In this document: piece by piece, positions 6,848-14,851 of the stretch
Position numbering within the stretch: position 1 is the first letter of the stretch
Layout: every line of letters begins with the position of its first letter
NCBI GenBank assembly: GCA_030609125.1
Contig: JAUWCW010000014.1
Span: 1 to 17,357, forward strand
Direction: 5' to 3'
DNA length: 17,357 bases
From: Candidatus Rokuibacteriota bacterium
GTDB lineage: Bacteria; JAUVQV01
Program-made: the position numbers and the translations under genes
The notes under the pieces: generated by a model
Told to the model about the DNA's origin: nothing
The model's database searches: none
What the model saw: the letters and a program-made list of their open reading frames with translations, nothing else

Positions 6848-8395
6848 ATGCCGAAGATCAGACGAGCGTTGCTCAGCGTCTCCGACAAGACCGGGATCGC
6901 TGCATTCGCCGCCGCCCTGAGCGGCGGGGGTGTGGAGATCCTCTCCACCGGCGGTACGGCAGCCACACTCGCCGCCGCGGGCATCCCCGTCATGCAGGTT
7001 TCGGACTTCACGGGGCAGCCGGAAATTCTCGAGGGAAGGGTCAAAACCCTCACTCCCAGGATCCACGGCGGAATCCTTGCCCGGAGGAAGTCGGCCGCTC
7101 ACCGCCGCGAGATGAAGGAGCACGATCTTCTTCCCATAGACCTGGTGGTCGTCAACCTCTACCCCTTCGAGGCCACCATCACCCGGCCCGGCTCCACCCT
7201 GGCCGAGGCCATTGAAAATATCGACATCGGGGGACCGGCGATGCTCCGGTCTGCGGCCAAGAACTTCGAGGACGTCACCGTCGTCGTGGACCCCGGGGAC
7301 TACCCGGCCCTCATGGAGGAGATGAACCGATCCGGCGGGAAGATGAGCAAGGGCACCAATGTCTTCCTGGCCCGCAAGGCATTCGCGCACACGGCCTACT
7401 ACGACGGCGTCATCAGGTCGTACCTGGCTTCGAAGGTTTCCGGCTCTCCCTTCCCGGACTACCTGAGCCTTCCTCTGGCGAAGGTCCAGAGCCTCCGGTA
7501 CGGCGAAAACCCCCACCAGAGGGCCGCGCTTTACCGGGAGCCCGGCGCCCCCAGCGGCGTCGCCGGGGCCCGGCAGCTGGGCGGCAAAGAGCTGTCCTTC
7601 AACAATCTTCTCGACCTCGATGCCGCCTGGGCGGCGGCGGCGGATTTCCGCGACTGCCCCTTCGTGGTGATCGTCAAACACAACAACCCCTGCGGCGCGG
7701 GATCCCACTCGAGCCTCCCGAAGGCCTTCGAGCTCGCTCTCGCCACCGATCCCCTGTCAGCATTCGGCGGAGTGCTCGGTGTGAGCCGGCGCGTTACGGC
7801 CGCCCTCGCCTCGCGGATCGCGAAGATCTTCTTCGAAGCCGTCATCGCCCCGGGTTTCACGAAAAAGGCCGTCGAGATCCTGAAGACGAAGAAGAACCTC
7901 AGGATTCTTGACATAAGCGGCTGCGGCGAGGAACGGTCCCTCGACCTGAAGAAGATAGCGGGGGGCTACGTGGTTCAGGATCCGGACAGCGTGCAGGTGC
8001 GGAACCTGCGAAAGCTGCCGGTGGCAACGCGCCGCCGTCCCACCCCCGGGGAATACCGGGCACTGGGATTTGCCTGGAAGCTGGCGCGGCACGTCAAGTC
8101 CAACGCGATCATCTTCACCGGCGAGAACCAGCTGATCGGCGTCGGGGCGGGACAGATGAGCCGCGTCGACTCCTGCCGGATCGCCGGAATGAAGGCCAAC
8201 TTTCCCCTCCAGGGGACGGTCGTCGCCTCCGACGCCTTTTTCCCCTTCCGGGACGGGATCGACCAGATCGCCGAGTACGGAGCGACCGCCGTCGTGCAGC
8301 CCGGAGGGTCGATCCGCGACAAGGAAGTGATCGAGGCCGCCGACGAGCACGGCATGGCCATGATCTTCACCGACCACCGGCACTTCAAACACTGA
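6848..8395 (+). CDS. purH: Bifunctional AICAR transformylase / IMP cyclohydrolase PurH
   Basis: This 515-residue cytoplasmic enzyme makes the last two steps of IMP synthesis: formyl transfer from 10-formyl-THF to AICAR, then ring closure. The N-terminal MGS-like cyclohydrolase domain covers about residues 1-195 (LLSVSDKTG, STGGTA, GRVKTLTPRIHGGIL). The transformylase domain covers the rest, with LRYGENPHQ, the catalytic Lys277-His278 in KHNNPCG, and the closing QPGGSIRDKEVIEAADEHG. Length is typical. The start at 6848 has AAGGAG directly upstream; an in-frame ATG 30 codons earlier lies upstream of the predicted transcription start and outside the family alignment. It heads a purine gene group with purD and purE, and its own promoter suggests purine control, although no known riboswitch is visible. 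Confidence 0.97.
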   Translation: MPKIRRALLSVSDKTGIAAFAAALSGGGVEILSTGGTAATLAAAGIPVMQVSDFTGQPEILEGRVKTLTPRIHGGILARRKSAAHRREMKEHDLLPIDLVVVNLYPFEATITRPGSTLAEAIENIDIGGPAMLRSAAKNFEDVTVVVDPGDYPALMEEMNRSGGKMSKGTNVFLARKAFAHTAYYDGVIRSYLASKVSGSPFPDYLSLPLAKVQSLRYGENPHQRAALYREPGAPSGVAGARQLGGKELSFNNLLDLDAAWAAAADFRDCPFVVIVKHNNPCGAGSHSSLPKAFELALATDPLSAFGGVLGVSRRVTAALASRIAKIFFEAVIAPGFTKKAVEILKTKKNLRILDISGCGEERSLDLKKIAGGYVVQDPDSVQVRNLRKLPVATRRRPTPGEYRALGFAWKLARHVKSNAIIFTGENQLIGVGAGQMSRVDSCRIAGMKANFPLQGTVVASDAFFPFRDGIDQIAEYGATAVVQPGGSIRDKEVIEAADEHGMAMIFTDHRHFKH

Positions 8396-8540
8396 TACAC
8401 CGGCACCGCAAGGCAAGACTGCTGAGGGGTGTATTGATCAATCGTGTTTTCACGGGCAGAATCGAGGCGAGACAGGACGCACGACGAACCGCCTGAGGCG
8501 GATCGCAGGCCGGTCATGCCCGTCAAGAAGAGGTGAAATC
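8396..8540 (+). other. 145-base purH-purD gap with palindromes
   Basis: The gap carries a 10-base palindrome ATTGATCAAT (8433-8442) and a small hairpin CCGCC-TGA-GGCGG (8489-8501) without a T-run. A weak promoter match, TTGATC (8434-8439) plus 17 bases plus CAGAAT (8457-8462), overlaps the palindrome. Secondary initiation or control of purD is possible. No coding frame is credible here. Confidence 0.35.
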
Positions 8541-9824
8541 ATGAAAGTACTCGTTGTAGGAGGTGGAGGGCGCGAGCACGCCCTCGTCTGGAAACTGACC
8601 CGGAGCCCCACGGTTTCAAAAATCTACTGTGCCCCGGGAAACGGGGGAATCCGCGAGCTGGCCGTGTGCCTCGACCTCGACGCGACGGACATCCACGGAC
8701 TCTTTGATTTCGCCACCGGGAACTCGATCGATCTGACCGTCGTCGGCCCCGAGGTCCCCCTCTCCATGGGGATCGTCGACCTTTTCGAGCAGAAGGGCCT
8801 GCGGGTCTTCGGCGCCAGCCGCGGGGCGGCGCAGATCGAAAGCAGCAAGGCCTTCTCCAAGGACCTGATGAAAAAGTACAGGATTCCCACCTCCTACTAC
8901 CGCGTCTTCGATTCCCCCGACGAGGCTGTGAGTTACATCCGCGAGACGGGGGCGCCCACCGTCGTCAAGGCCGACGGCCTCGCCGCCGGCAAGGGGGTCA
9001 TCATCTGCCACACCGTCGAGGAAGCGGAAGATGCGGTGAAGATGATCATGGTGGACAAGCTCTTCGGCGACGCCGGCGAAAGGCTCATCGTCGAGGAGTT
9101 CCTCGAAGGGGAGGAGGCGTCCTTTCTCGCCTTTGCCGACGGGAAGACGGTTCTTCCCATGGCGTCCTCGCAGGACCACAAACCCGCCTACGACAACGAC
9201 CAGGGCCCCAACACAGGGGGGATGGGGGCTTACTCCCCCGCCCCGGTCGTCACCGAAGAGCTTCACCGCCGGATAATGCAGGACGTCATGATCCCCACGG
9301 TGCAAGGCATGGCCGCCGAGGGCCGGCCCTACAAGGGCATCCTCTACGCCGGCCTCATGATGACCGCCGACGGTCCCAAGGTGCTGGAGTTCAACGCCCG
9401 CTTCGGCGACCCCGAAGCCCAGCCGATCCTTCCCAGGATGGAGAACGACCTGCTTCCCGTCCTCGAGGCCTGCATCGACGGCACCCTGGACCGGATCTCT
9501 CTCACCTGGAAGAAGGAGGCCAGCGTCTGCGTCGTCATCGCCGCCGGGGGTTACCCCGGAAGATATGAAAAGGGCACCCCCATCGGGGGGCTCGAGGAAG
9601 CCGCCTCCGAGGACGGCGTCATGGTCTTTCACGCCGGCACCGCCCTGGAGAACGGGAAGATCGTCAGCGCCGGCGGCCGGGTCCTGGGGGTGACGGCCCT
9701 CGGACCGACGGTGAGGGAGGCCATCGAAAAGGCCTACCGGGCGGTGGGCAAGATCAGTTTTCCGGGCAGCCACTTCCGCAAGGACATCGGCATGAAGGCC
9801 CTGAAGAGGGAGGAGAGCGCATGA
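8541..9824 (+). CDS. purD: Phosphoribosylamine-glycine ligase (GAR synthetase) PurD
   Basis: This 427-residue ATP-grasp enzyme joins phosphoribosylamine and glycine with ATP in the second step of purine synthesis. The N-terminal domain starts with MKVLVVGGGGREHALVWKL. The ATP-grasp core shows ASRGAAQIESSKAFSK, VVKADGLAAGKGVII, the ligand loop GPNTGGMGAYSP and the metal-binding EFNARFGDPEAQ. The C-terminal domain ends with the usual AYRAVGKISFPGSHFRKDIG. The start has AGAGGTGA about five bases upstream. The stop overlaps the purE start (ATGA), which indicates coupled translation. Length and motifs are complete and nothing is odd. Confidence 0.97.
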   Translation: MKVLVVGGGGREHALVWKLTRSPTVSKIYCAPGNGGIRELAVCLDLDATDIHGLFDFATGNSIDLTVVGPEVPLSMGIVDLFEQKGLRVFGASRGAAQIESSKAFSKDLMKKYRIPTSYYRVFDSPDEAVSYIRETGAPTVVKADGLAAGKGVIICHTVEEAEDAVKMIMVDKLFGDAGERLIVEEFLEGEEASFLAFADGKTVLPMASSQDHKPAYDNDQGPNTGGMGAYSPAPVVTEELHRRIMQDVMIPTVQGMAAEGRPYKGILYAGLMMTADGPKVLEFNARFGDPEAQPILPRMENDLLPVLEACIDGTLDRISLTWKKEASVCVVIAAGGYPGRYEKGTPIGGLEEAASEDGVMVFHAGTALENGKIVSAGGRVLGVTALGPTVREAIEKAYRAVGKISFPGSHFRKDIGMKALKREESA

Positions 9825-10285
9825 AAGGCCCCCGTGTTGCTGTAGTTCTCGGGAGCAAGAGCGACCTGCCCGCCCTTCCCGGCGGCGAGCAGCTCCTGCA
9901 GCGCTTTGGAATCGAGTACAAGCTGATCGTTGCTTCCGCCCATCGCCAGCCCGGGAAGGTCACCGCCTTCGCGAAGAAGGCCGAGAAGGAGGGGTACGAG
10001 GTGGTCATCGCCGTCGCCGGCTACGCTGCCCACCTCGCCGGCGTTCTGGCGGCACAGACGCCCCTGCCCGTCATCGGTGTCCCTCTCGACAGCTCTCCCC
10101 TGAACGGCGTCGACTCCCTGTATTCCATGGTCATGATGCCCGCCGGAGTGCCGGTGGCGACAGTGACCGTCGGAAAAGCGGGCGTGAAGAACGCCGCCGT
10201 CCTGGCGGCGGAGATCCTCGCCCTGAAGTACCCGAAGGTGAAAAAGGCTCTCGAGGACTTCCGCAGGGAGCTCGCCAGGGGCTGA
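9821..10285 (+). CDS. purE: 5-(carboxyamino)imidazole ribonucleotide mutase PurE
   Basis: This 154-residue cytoplasmic protein should interconvert N5-CAIR and 4-carboxy-AIR in purine synthesis. Class I features are the phosphate-binding GSKSD (11-15), the SAHR motif with the catalytic-type His41, and the C-terminal GVDSLYSMVMMP and GKAGVKNAAVLAAEILAL. The normally glycine-rich GAGGAAHLPG reads VAGYAAHLAG here (65-74): two glycines are replaced by Val65 and Tyr68, and Pro by Ala. SAHRTP/SP reads SAHRQP. The class (mutase with PurK, or direct AIR carboxylase) cannot be settled because no purK lies in the window. It starts inside the end of purD. A small hairpin follows before the convergent glgB. 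Confidence 0.93.
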   Translation: MKGPRVAVVLGSKSDLPALPGGEQLLQRFGIEYKLIVASAHRQPGKVTAFAKKAEKEGYEVVIAVAGYAAHLAGVLAAQTPLPVIGVPLDSSPLNGVDSLYSMVMMPAGVPVATVTVGKAGVKNAAVLAAEILALKYPKVKKALEDFRRELARG

Positions 10286-10307
10286 TTCGGGACACCCTGC
10301 CGCACAC

Positions 10308-10320
10308 CCGGCGCTGCCGG
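10308..10320 (+). terminator. Small GC hairpin between convergent purE and glgB
   Basis: CCGGC (10308-10312), a GCT loop and GCCGG (10316-10320) lie in the 41-base gap between the two convergent genes. The stem is only 5 bp and no T-run follows on either strand, so this is a weak terminator candidate. Confidence 0.25.
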
Positions 10321-10326
10321 ACCGCC

Positions 10327-12276
10327 TTATTTCAAAGGCTTGTGGCTCACCAGGAAAAGGGCCGAAAGGGGCGGCAGGGTGAGGGTGAGTGAGAAGTCCT
10401 TGCCGTGGGCCGGCACCGGTTCCGCGTCCTTGCCCCCGAGGTTCCCGTAGCCCTTCCCGCCGTAGTCCATGGCGTCGCTGTTGAGGGATTCGCCCCAGAA
10501 GCCCGGACGCGGGACACCGACGCGGTAGCCTTCCCGCAGCACGGGCGTCATGTTCAGCACCACCAGGGTGACGTCATCCGTGCCGGACCCGCGGCGCAGG
10601 AAGCTGACGACGCTCTGCTCCCAGTCGTGAAAATCCACCCACTCGAAACCCTTTTCGTCGAAATCAAGCTCGTGCAGGGACGGCTCCGAGCGGTAGAGCC
10701 CGTTGAGGTCGCGGACCCACTTCTGCACCCCCCAGTGCGACGGATACTCCAGGGCGTTCCACTCGAGGCTCTCGTCGTGGTCCCACTCTTTCCACTGGCC
10801 GAACTCCCCGCCCATGAAAAGGAGCTTCTTGCCGGGGTGTCCGTACATGGCGCCAAAGAGCAGCTTGAGCCCCGCCGACTTCTCCCACTCGTCCCCCGGC
10901 ATCTTCCCCGCCAGGGACCCCTTCCCGTGCACGACTTCGTCGTGGGAGAGGGGGAGGACGAAATTCTCCGTGAAGGCGTACCAGAGACTGAACGTCAGAC
11001 GCTGATGGTGGTACTTCCTGAAGACCGGGTCGGTGGAGAAATACTCCAGGGTGTCGTGCATCCAGCCCATGTTCCACTTTATTCCGAAGCCGAGCCCCCC
11101 GACGTAGACCGGCCGGGAAACCATCGGCCACGCCGTCGACTCCTCCGCGAAGGTCTGCACGTCGGGAAATTTCTCGTAGACCGCTTCGTTGAGGCGCTGC
11201 AGGAAGGAGATGGCCTCCTCGTTCTCCCTTCCGCCCCAGCGGTTGGGCACCCACTCGCCCTCCTCCCGGCCGTAGTCGCGGTAGAGCATGGAGGCCACGG
11301 CGTCGACCCGGATACCGTCGACGTGATAGTGCTCGAGCCAGAAGAGGGCGCTGCTGATGAGGAAGTTGCGCACCTCGTTGCGCCCGTAGTTGAAGATGGC
11401 GCTCTTCCAGTCGGGGTGAAACCCCTCCTTCGGGTCGGCGTGCTCGTACAGGTGCGTGCCGTCGAAGTAAGCCAGGCCGTGCTCGTCCGTGGGAAAGTGC
11501 GAAGGCACCCAGTCGAGGATCACGCCCACGCCGCTGCGGTGCAGGTGGTCGATGAGGTACATGAGATCCTGGGGGCTCCCGTACCGGCTGGTGGGGGCAA
11601 AGTAGCCGACGGTCTGGTAGCCCCAGGATCCGTAGAAAGGGTGCTCCATCACGGGCAGAAGCTCGACGTGGGTAAAGCCCATCTCACCGGCGTAGCCGGC
11701 GAGGGAGTGGGCGAGCTCCCGGTAGGTGAGACGGCGGTTGTCCTCTTCCGGCACCCTCCGCCAGGATCCCAGGTGCACCTCGTAAATTGACATGGGCGCC
11801 TCGAGGGAGTTGCACTCTCGCCTCTTCTTCATCCAGTCCGCGTCGGACCACTCGTAGTCCAGGTCCCAGACACAGGATCCCGTCCGCGGCGGCGCCTCCC
11901 AGCGAAAGGCGAAGGGATCCCCCTTGTCCACCGTGTACCCGCCGTTGCGGGAGACGATGTGGTACTTGTAGACCTGTCCCTTCAAAACCCCCGGAATAAA
12001 GCCCTCCCAGACGCCGGAGCTGTCCTCCCTCGCCCGAAGGGGATGGGAGACAGGACTCCAGCGGTTGAAGTCCCCGACGACGGAAACGCTCTCAGCGTTG
12101 GGGGCCCAGACAGCAAAACAGGCGCCCTCCTCTCCCTCGCGGGAGATCGTGTGTGAACCGAGTTTCCTGAAGAGCCCGAAGTGGGACCCTTCGCGAAAGA
12201 GATGGATGTCATACTCCGTAAGAAGACCGACGTCGTGCCTGACATCACCGGCCTGCGGGTTCTCGTTCTTCGTCAT
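10327..12276 (-). CDS. glgB: 1,4-alpha-glucan branching enzyme GlgB
   Basis: This 649-residue GH13 enzyme cuts alpha-1,4-glucan chains and re-attaches them by alpha-1,6 links, making branched glycogen. A short N-terminus ([15 protein letters not shown]) leads straight into one CBM48 module with GDFNRWSP at 68-75. The protein therefore lacks the extra N1 module of the longer E. coli form and fits the roughly 640-residue group. The TIM barrel shows DWVPSHF, nucleophile Asp325 ([11 protein letters not shown]), the acid/base Glu in AEES (378-379) and Asp446 ([10 protein letters not shown]). An all-beta C-terminal domain closes it. A modest GGGGGA Shine-Dalgarno precedes the ATG. No other glycogen gene lies nearby. 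It is downstream of the transporter gene in the same direction, 287 bases away, and probably has its own promoter. Confidence 0.97.
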   Translation of the reverse strand: MTKNENPQAGDVRHDVGLLTEYDIHLFREGSHFGLFRKLGSHTISREGEEGACFAVWAPNAESVSVVGDFNRWSPVSHPLRAREDSSGVWEGFIPGVLKGQVYKYHIVSRNGGYTVDKGDPFAFRWEAPPRTGSCVWDLDYEWSDADWMKKRRECNSLEAPMSIYEVHLGSWRRVPEEDNRRLTYRELAHSLAGYAGEMGFTHVELLPVMEHPFYGSWGYQTVGYFAPTSRYGSPQDLMYLIDHLHRSGVGVILDWVPSHFPTDEHGLAYFDGTHLYEHADPKEGFHPDWKSAIFNYGRNEVRNFLISSALFWLEHYHVDGIRVDAVASMLYRDYGREEGEWVPNRWGGRENEEAISFLQRLNEAVYEKFPDVQTFAEESTAWPMVSRPVYVGGLGFGIKWNMGWMHDTLEYFSTDPVFRKYHHQRLTFSLWYAFTENFVLPLSHDEVVHGKGSLAGKMPGDEWEKSAGLKLLFGAMYGHPGKKLLFMGGEFGQWKEWDHDESLEWNALEYPSHWGVQKWVRDLNGLYRSEPSLHELDFDEKGFEWVDFHDWEQSVVSFLRRGSGTDDVTLVVLNMTPVLREGYRVGVPRPGFWGESLNSDAMDYGGKGYGNLGGKDAEPVPAHGKDFSLTLTLPPLSALFLVSHKPLK

Positions 12277-12563
12277 CTGAATTCCCCCGCTCTAAGGGCT
12301 AACGCAAGAATAACTTCCCAGTTTCGCATCTCATCTTCAGGCCGTCTTCGGCCGATCCTCAATCACGAAATCCTCGAAAGAGCCCTGCTATTCCTGCGGT
12401 TTCGCTCAATCAGATCGGCCAAATCCGACCTGAATCTGAGCGCGAATTCTGTGAACTTTTTCTTGCATGAACCCTAAGGTCCCAAAGTATAGCAAAACGC
12501 ATACTGTTGGGCATTGTGCCGACTTTGACAGGTAATCCCTCGTCGCGACACTGTTGCAATTCC
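12277..12563 (-). other. 287-base glgB upstream region
   Basis: This gap between the transporter stop and the glgB start is less G+C-rich than its neighbours. It contains the extended -10 candidate listed separately and a GGCCG-TCTT-CGGCC hairpin (12340-12353) that would lie in the glgB leader. No hairpin with a T-run ends the transporter gene, so read-through into glgB cannot be excluded. No credible small gene is seen. Confidence 0.5.
12486..12494 (-). promoter_or_regulatory. Extended -10 promoter candidate for glgB
   Basis: On the minus strand TGC-TATACT (TATACT at 12486-12491) fits an extended -10 element, with initiation near 12479 and a leader of about 200 bases. No good -35 box lies 17 bases upstream, as is usual for extended -10 promoters. 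Confidence 0.4.
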
Positions 12564-14822
12564 TTATACCGCCTTGGTGCCTGACTGAAATATCCGCCAG
12601 AAGTCGACCTGCTCCGCCGCCATGAGCAGGGCCGTCGGCGGGAATCCCCTCGTCATGTCGAGAAGACGGCGGTAGTACTCGCTGTACTCCTCCGGCGTTT
12701 CGTCCTCTCCGGGAACGCGGATTCCAAGCAGGAGCAGGTCAGCCCCCTCGGACGAGGAGCGGATGATGTCGTAGACGTCCCTCCCCTCGCGCATGATCGT
12801 CTCCGTACCGGCCCTGAGCCGCTCTTTCTCCACAAAGGTCTCGAGCCTTTTTTCGTACTCCACCGCCTCCTCGCGGCTCTCGACGACCATCCGGATGTTC
12901 AGACGCGCCCCAGCCCACCCCGGGCTGCGGCGTATCAGCAGGGCGAGGGCAAGTATGAACCCGATGTTGTGTGACCTGCCCTTCCACCAGACATCGATCC
13001 TCTCCTTTTCCTTCTCCTGAGGGCGCAGCCGCCGCTCGCCGTCTTTCCACTCCTCGCTGTCCCTCTCGTGCCTCCTCTCCCGCATGACGATCAGGTTGCG
13101 GCGGCGGCGGTAGACCATCTGGACCAGCCTGGAGAACTCACGGAAGTTCTCTTCCTTTTCTGTCTCGCCGACGAGGATGGTGTTGGGGACGATGGGCCCG
13201 AAGCCGTAGGTGCGGACGATCTGCTGGGCCCCGACAAGGGGTTCGTCGGAAGCAAAGGTCTTCACGAAAGCCCTTACGTTTCTCTTTTTCAGATATTCCC
13301 TCACCGACGAGGCGATGCTCTCCGCCCTCTCGGCGGTCCAGGTCGCCTCGGGGATGAGGGTGATGAGAGTGACGAAGCTTCGGCCCTGCGAGATCGCGTC
13401 GGCGAGCTCCACCAGGTACCAGCGCCCGACCGGAGATCCGCTGAGAACGAGAATGTTCGGCTTCCAGGTCCGCTCGTCGTGCTTTCTCCCCGCCAGGTTG
13501 TAGATGATCTCCCGGACACCGAACATCAGGACCGCAAAGCGCATGTCCCCCCAGCGCGCCTGGATGGCCCGCTTCTTCACGAAGTAGTAGACGGCGGCCG
13601 AGACTAATCCGGCAGCGAACGTTGCCCCCGCGTTGATCATCAGCATGGCTGCGAAACAGCCGAAAAAACCTGTCAGGCTGACCGCCGCAGGGACCCTGAA
13701 CTTGGGCCGCCAGGACGGTGTGGAGATCAACTCTTCCAGGCCGGCCGAGAGGTTCAGAATCCCGTAGGAGGTGAGGAAGAACATGGAGAGGACCGGGGCG
13801 ATTACGTTGATCCCACCCAGAAGTATCCCCCCCAGGGCAATGAGAAAGGTGATGGCGATCGCGGTCCTGGGTTCGTTCCTCTTTCCCTGGCCCCGACCGA
13901 TGGCGGACGGCAGGACCCCGTCCTTCCCAAGGGCCTGAAGAGTCCGCGGTGCGCCAAGGAGGGCCCCCATGGCGCTGGAGAGGGAGGCCGCCCAGACTCC
14001 GTACAGGATTATCCTGCCCCACCGGGCGACCTTCCCCATAATCAGGGGATCGGTGAGCAGCATTCCCCGGTCCGCCACGGTGAAGGCGAGAAAGAACGCG
14101 ATGGCCACGTAGACCACGAAGCCCGTCAGGACGGCGCCGATAGTCCCCAGAGGAAGGGAACGGCCCGGGTCCCTCAGGTCCCCCGACATGGCGATGCCAG
14201 CCTCGATACCTGTTACGGCGGGGAAAAAGACGGCGAAAACAGCCCAGAACGGCAGCGCCTTCGGTAACTCCCCTGCCGGCGCAAGCACCGCCGGGCCGGG
14301 CGCTCCGCCGGCGAAGAAGGAGACGAGGGACGCGCCGATGAGGGCCATGACGAGATACTGAATCCGCAGCGCCAGACTGGTCGAAATCCAGGCGATCACC
14401 GCCAGGACGGCGAGCGTGGCAAGCCCCACCTCGCGCGCAGACCACTGCGGGTACACCGACGTGAAAGCCTCGGCGAAACCGGAGATGTAGAAGGCTATCC
14501 CCATGGCCTGGGCCAGGTAGAGGGGAAGGCCCACGGCCGCCCCCGACTCGAGACCGAGGGAGCGGGATATGATGTAGTAGGCGCCGCCGCCGCCGACTTT
14601 CATGTTCGTCGCCAGGGCGGCAAGAGAGAGACCCGTGAGAAAAGTTATTGTCGTGGCAAAGGTGATAAACAGGAGCGTCCCCGCCAGGCCCGTGTTTCCC
14701 AGCACCCAGCCGAGGCGCAGGTAAATGATAACGCCCCGGATAGTCAGGATGCTGGGCGCAAAGACACCCTTGAAGGTGCCGAAGCGATACCCGCTCTTTT
14801 GCTGGCTCCCGGCCTCAGCCAT
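12564..14822 (-). CDS. Prokaryotic cation-chloride cotransporter (SLC12-like, APC superfamily)
   Basis: This 752-residue membrane transporter has about 12 helices in residues 18-415, then a soluble domain of about 330 residues. SLC12 signatures are clear: GVFAPSILTIRGVIIYLRLGW in TM1, GGAYYIISRSLGLESG, FYISGFAE in TM3, FFPAVTGIEAGIAMSGDLRDP in TM6, SSAMGALLGAPRTLQALGKD, NVIAPVLSMFFLTSYGILNLS in TM8, and TPSWRPKF. Residues recalled as K+-site ligands in NKCC1/KCC appear kept (Tyr112, Pro201, Thr204), but the TM1 Asn is Thr27. The C-terminal part starts with KPNILVLSGSP and ends in a USP-like segment, as in animal and archaeal CCC proteins. Import or export of K+/Na+ with Cl- is the family role; the ions used here are unknown. 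It lies 29 bases after the nuclease gene, probably in one transcript. A distant AGAGGT is the only Shine-Dalgarno. Confidence 0.87.
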   Translation of the reverse strand: MAEAGSQQKSGYRFGTFKGVFAPSILTIRGVIIYLRLGWVLGNTGLAGTLLFITFATTITFLTGLSLAALATNMKVGGGGAYYIISRSLGLESGAAVGLPLYLAQAMGIAFYISGFAEAFTSVYPQWSAREVGLATLAVLAVIAWISTSLALRIQYLVMALIGASLVSFFAGGAPGPAVLAPAGELPKALPFWAVFAVFFPAVTGIEAGIAMSGDLRDPGRSLPLGTIGAVLTGFVVYVAIAFFLAFTVADRGMLLTDPLIMGKVARWGRIILYGVWAASLSSAMGALLGAPRTLQALGKDGVLPSAIGRGQGKRNEPRTAIAITFLIALGGILLGGINVIAPVLSMFFLTSYGILNLSAGLEELISTPSWRPKFRVPAAVSLTGFFGCFAAMLMINAGATFAAGLVSAAVYYFVKKRAIQARWGDMRFAVLMFGVREIIYNLAGRKHDERTWKPNILVLSGSPVGRWYLVELADAISQGRSFVTLITLIPEATWTAERAESIASSVREYLKKRNVRAFVKTFASDEPLVGAQQIVRTYGFGPIVPNTILVGETEKEENFREFSRLVQMVYRRRRNLIVMRERRHERDSEEWKDGERRLRPQEKEKERIDVWWKGRSHNIGFILALALLIRRSPGWAGARLNIRMVVESREEAVEYEKRLETFVEKERLRAGTETIMREGRDVYDIIRSSSEGADLLLLGIRVPGEDETPEEYSEYYRRLLDMTRGFPPTALLMAAEQVDFWRIFQSGTKAV

Positions 14823-14851
14823 CTCTCGTCAGGACCTCTTCGCAGCTCTCC

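Noticed and set aside
8616-9773. Minus-strand open frame of 385 codons opposite purD
   Set aside because: It is antisense to an intact purD and has no family features.
10405-11790. Long plus-strand open frame of 461 codons inside glgB
   Set aside because: It lacks any recognisable motif and is antisense to an intact branching enzyme.
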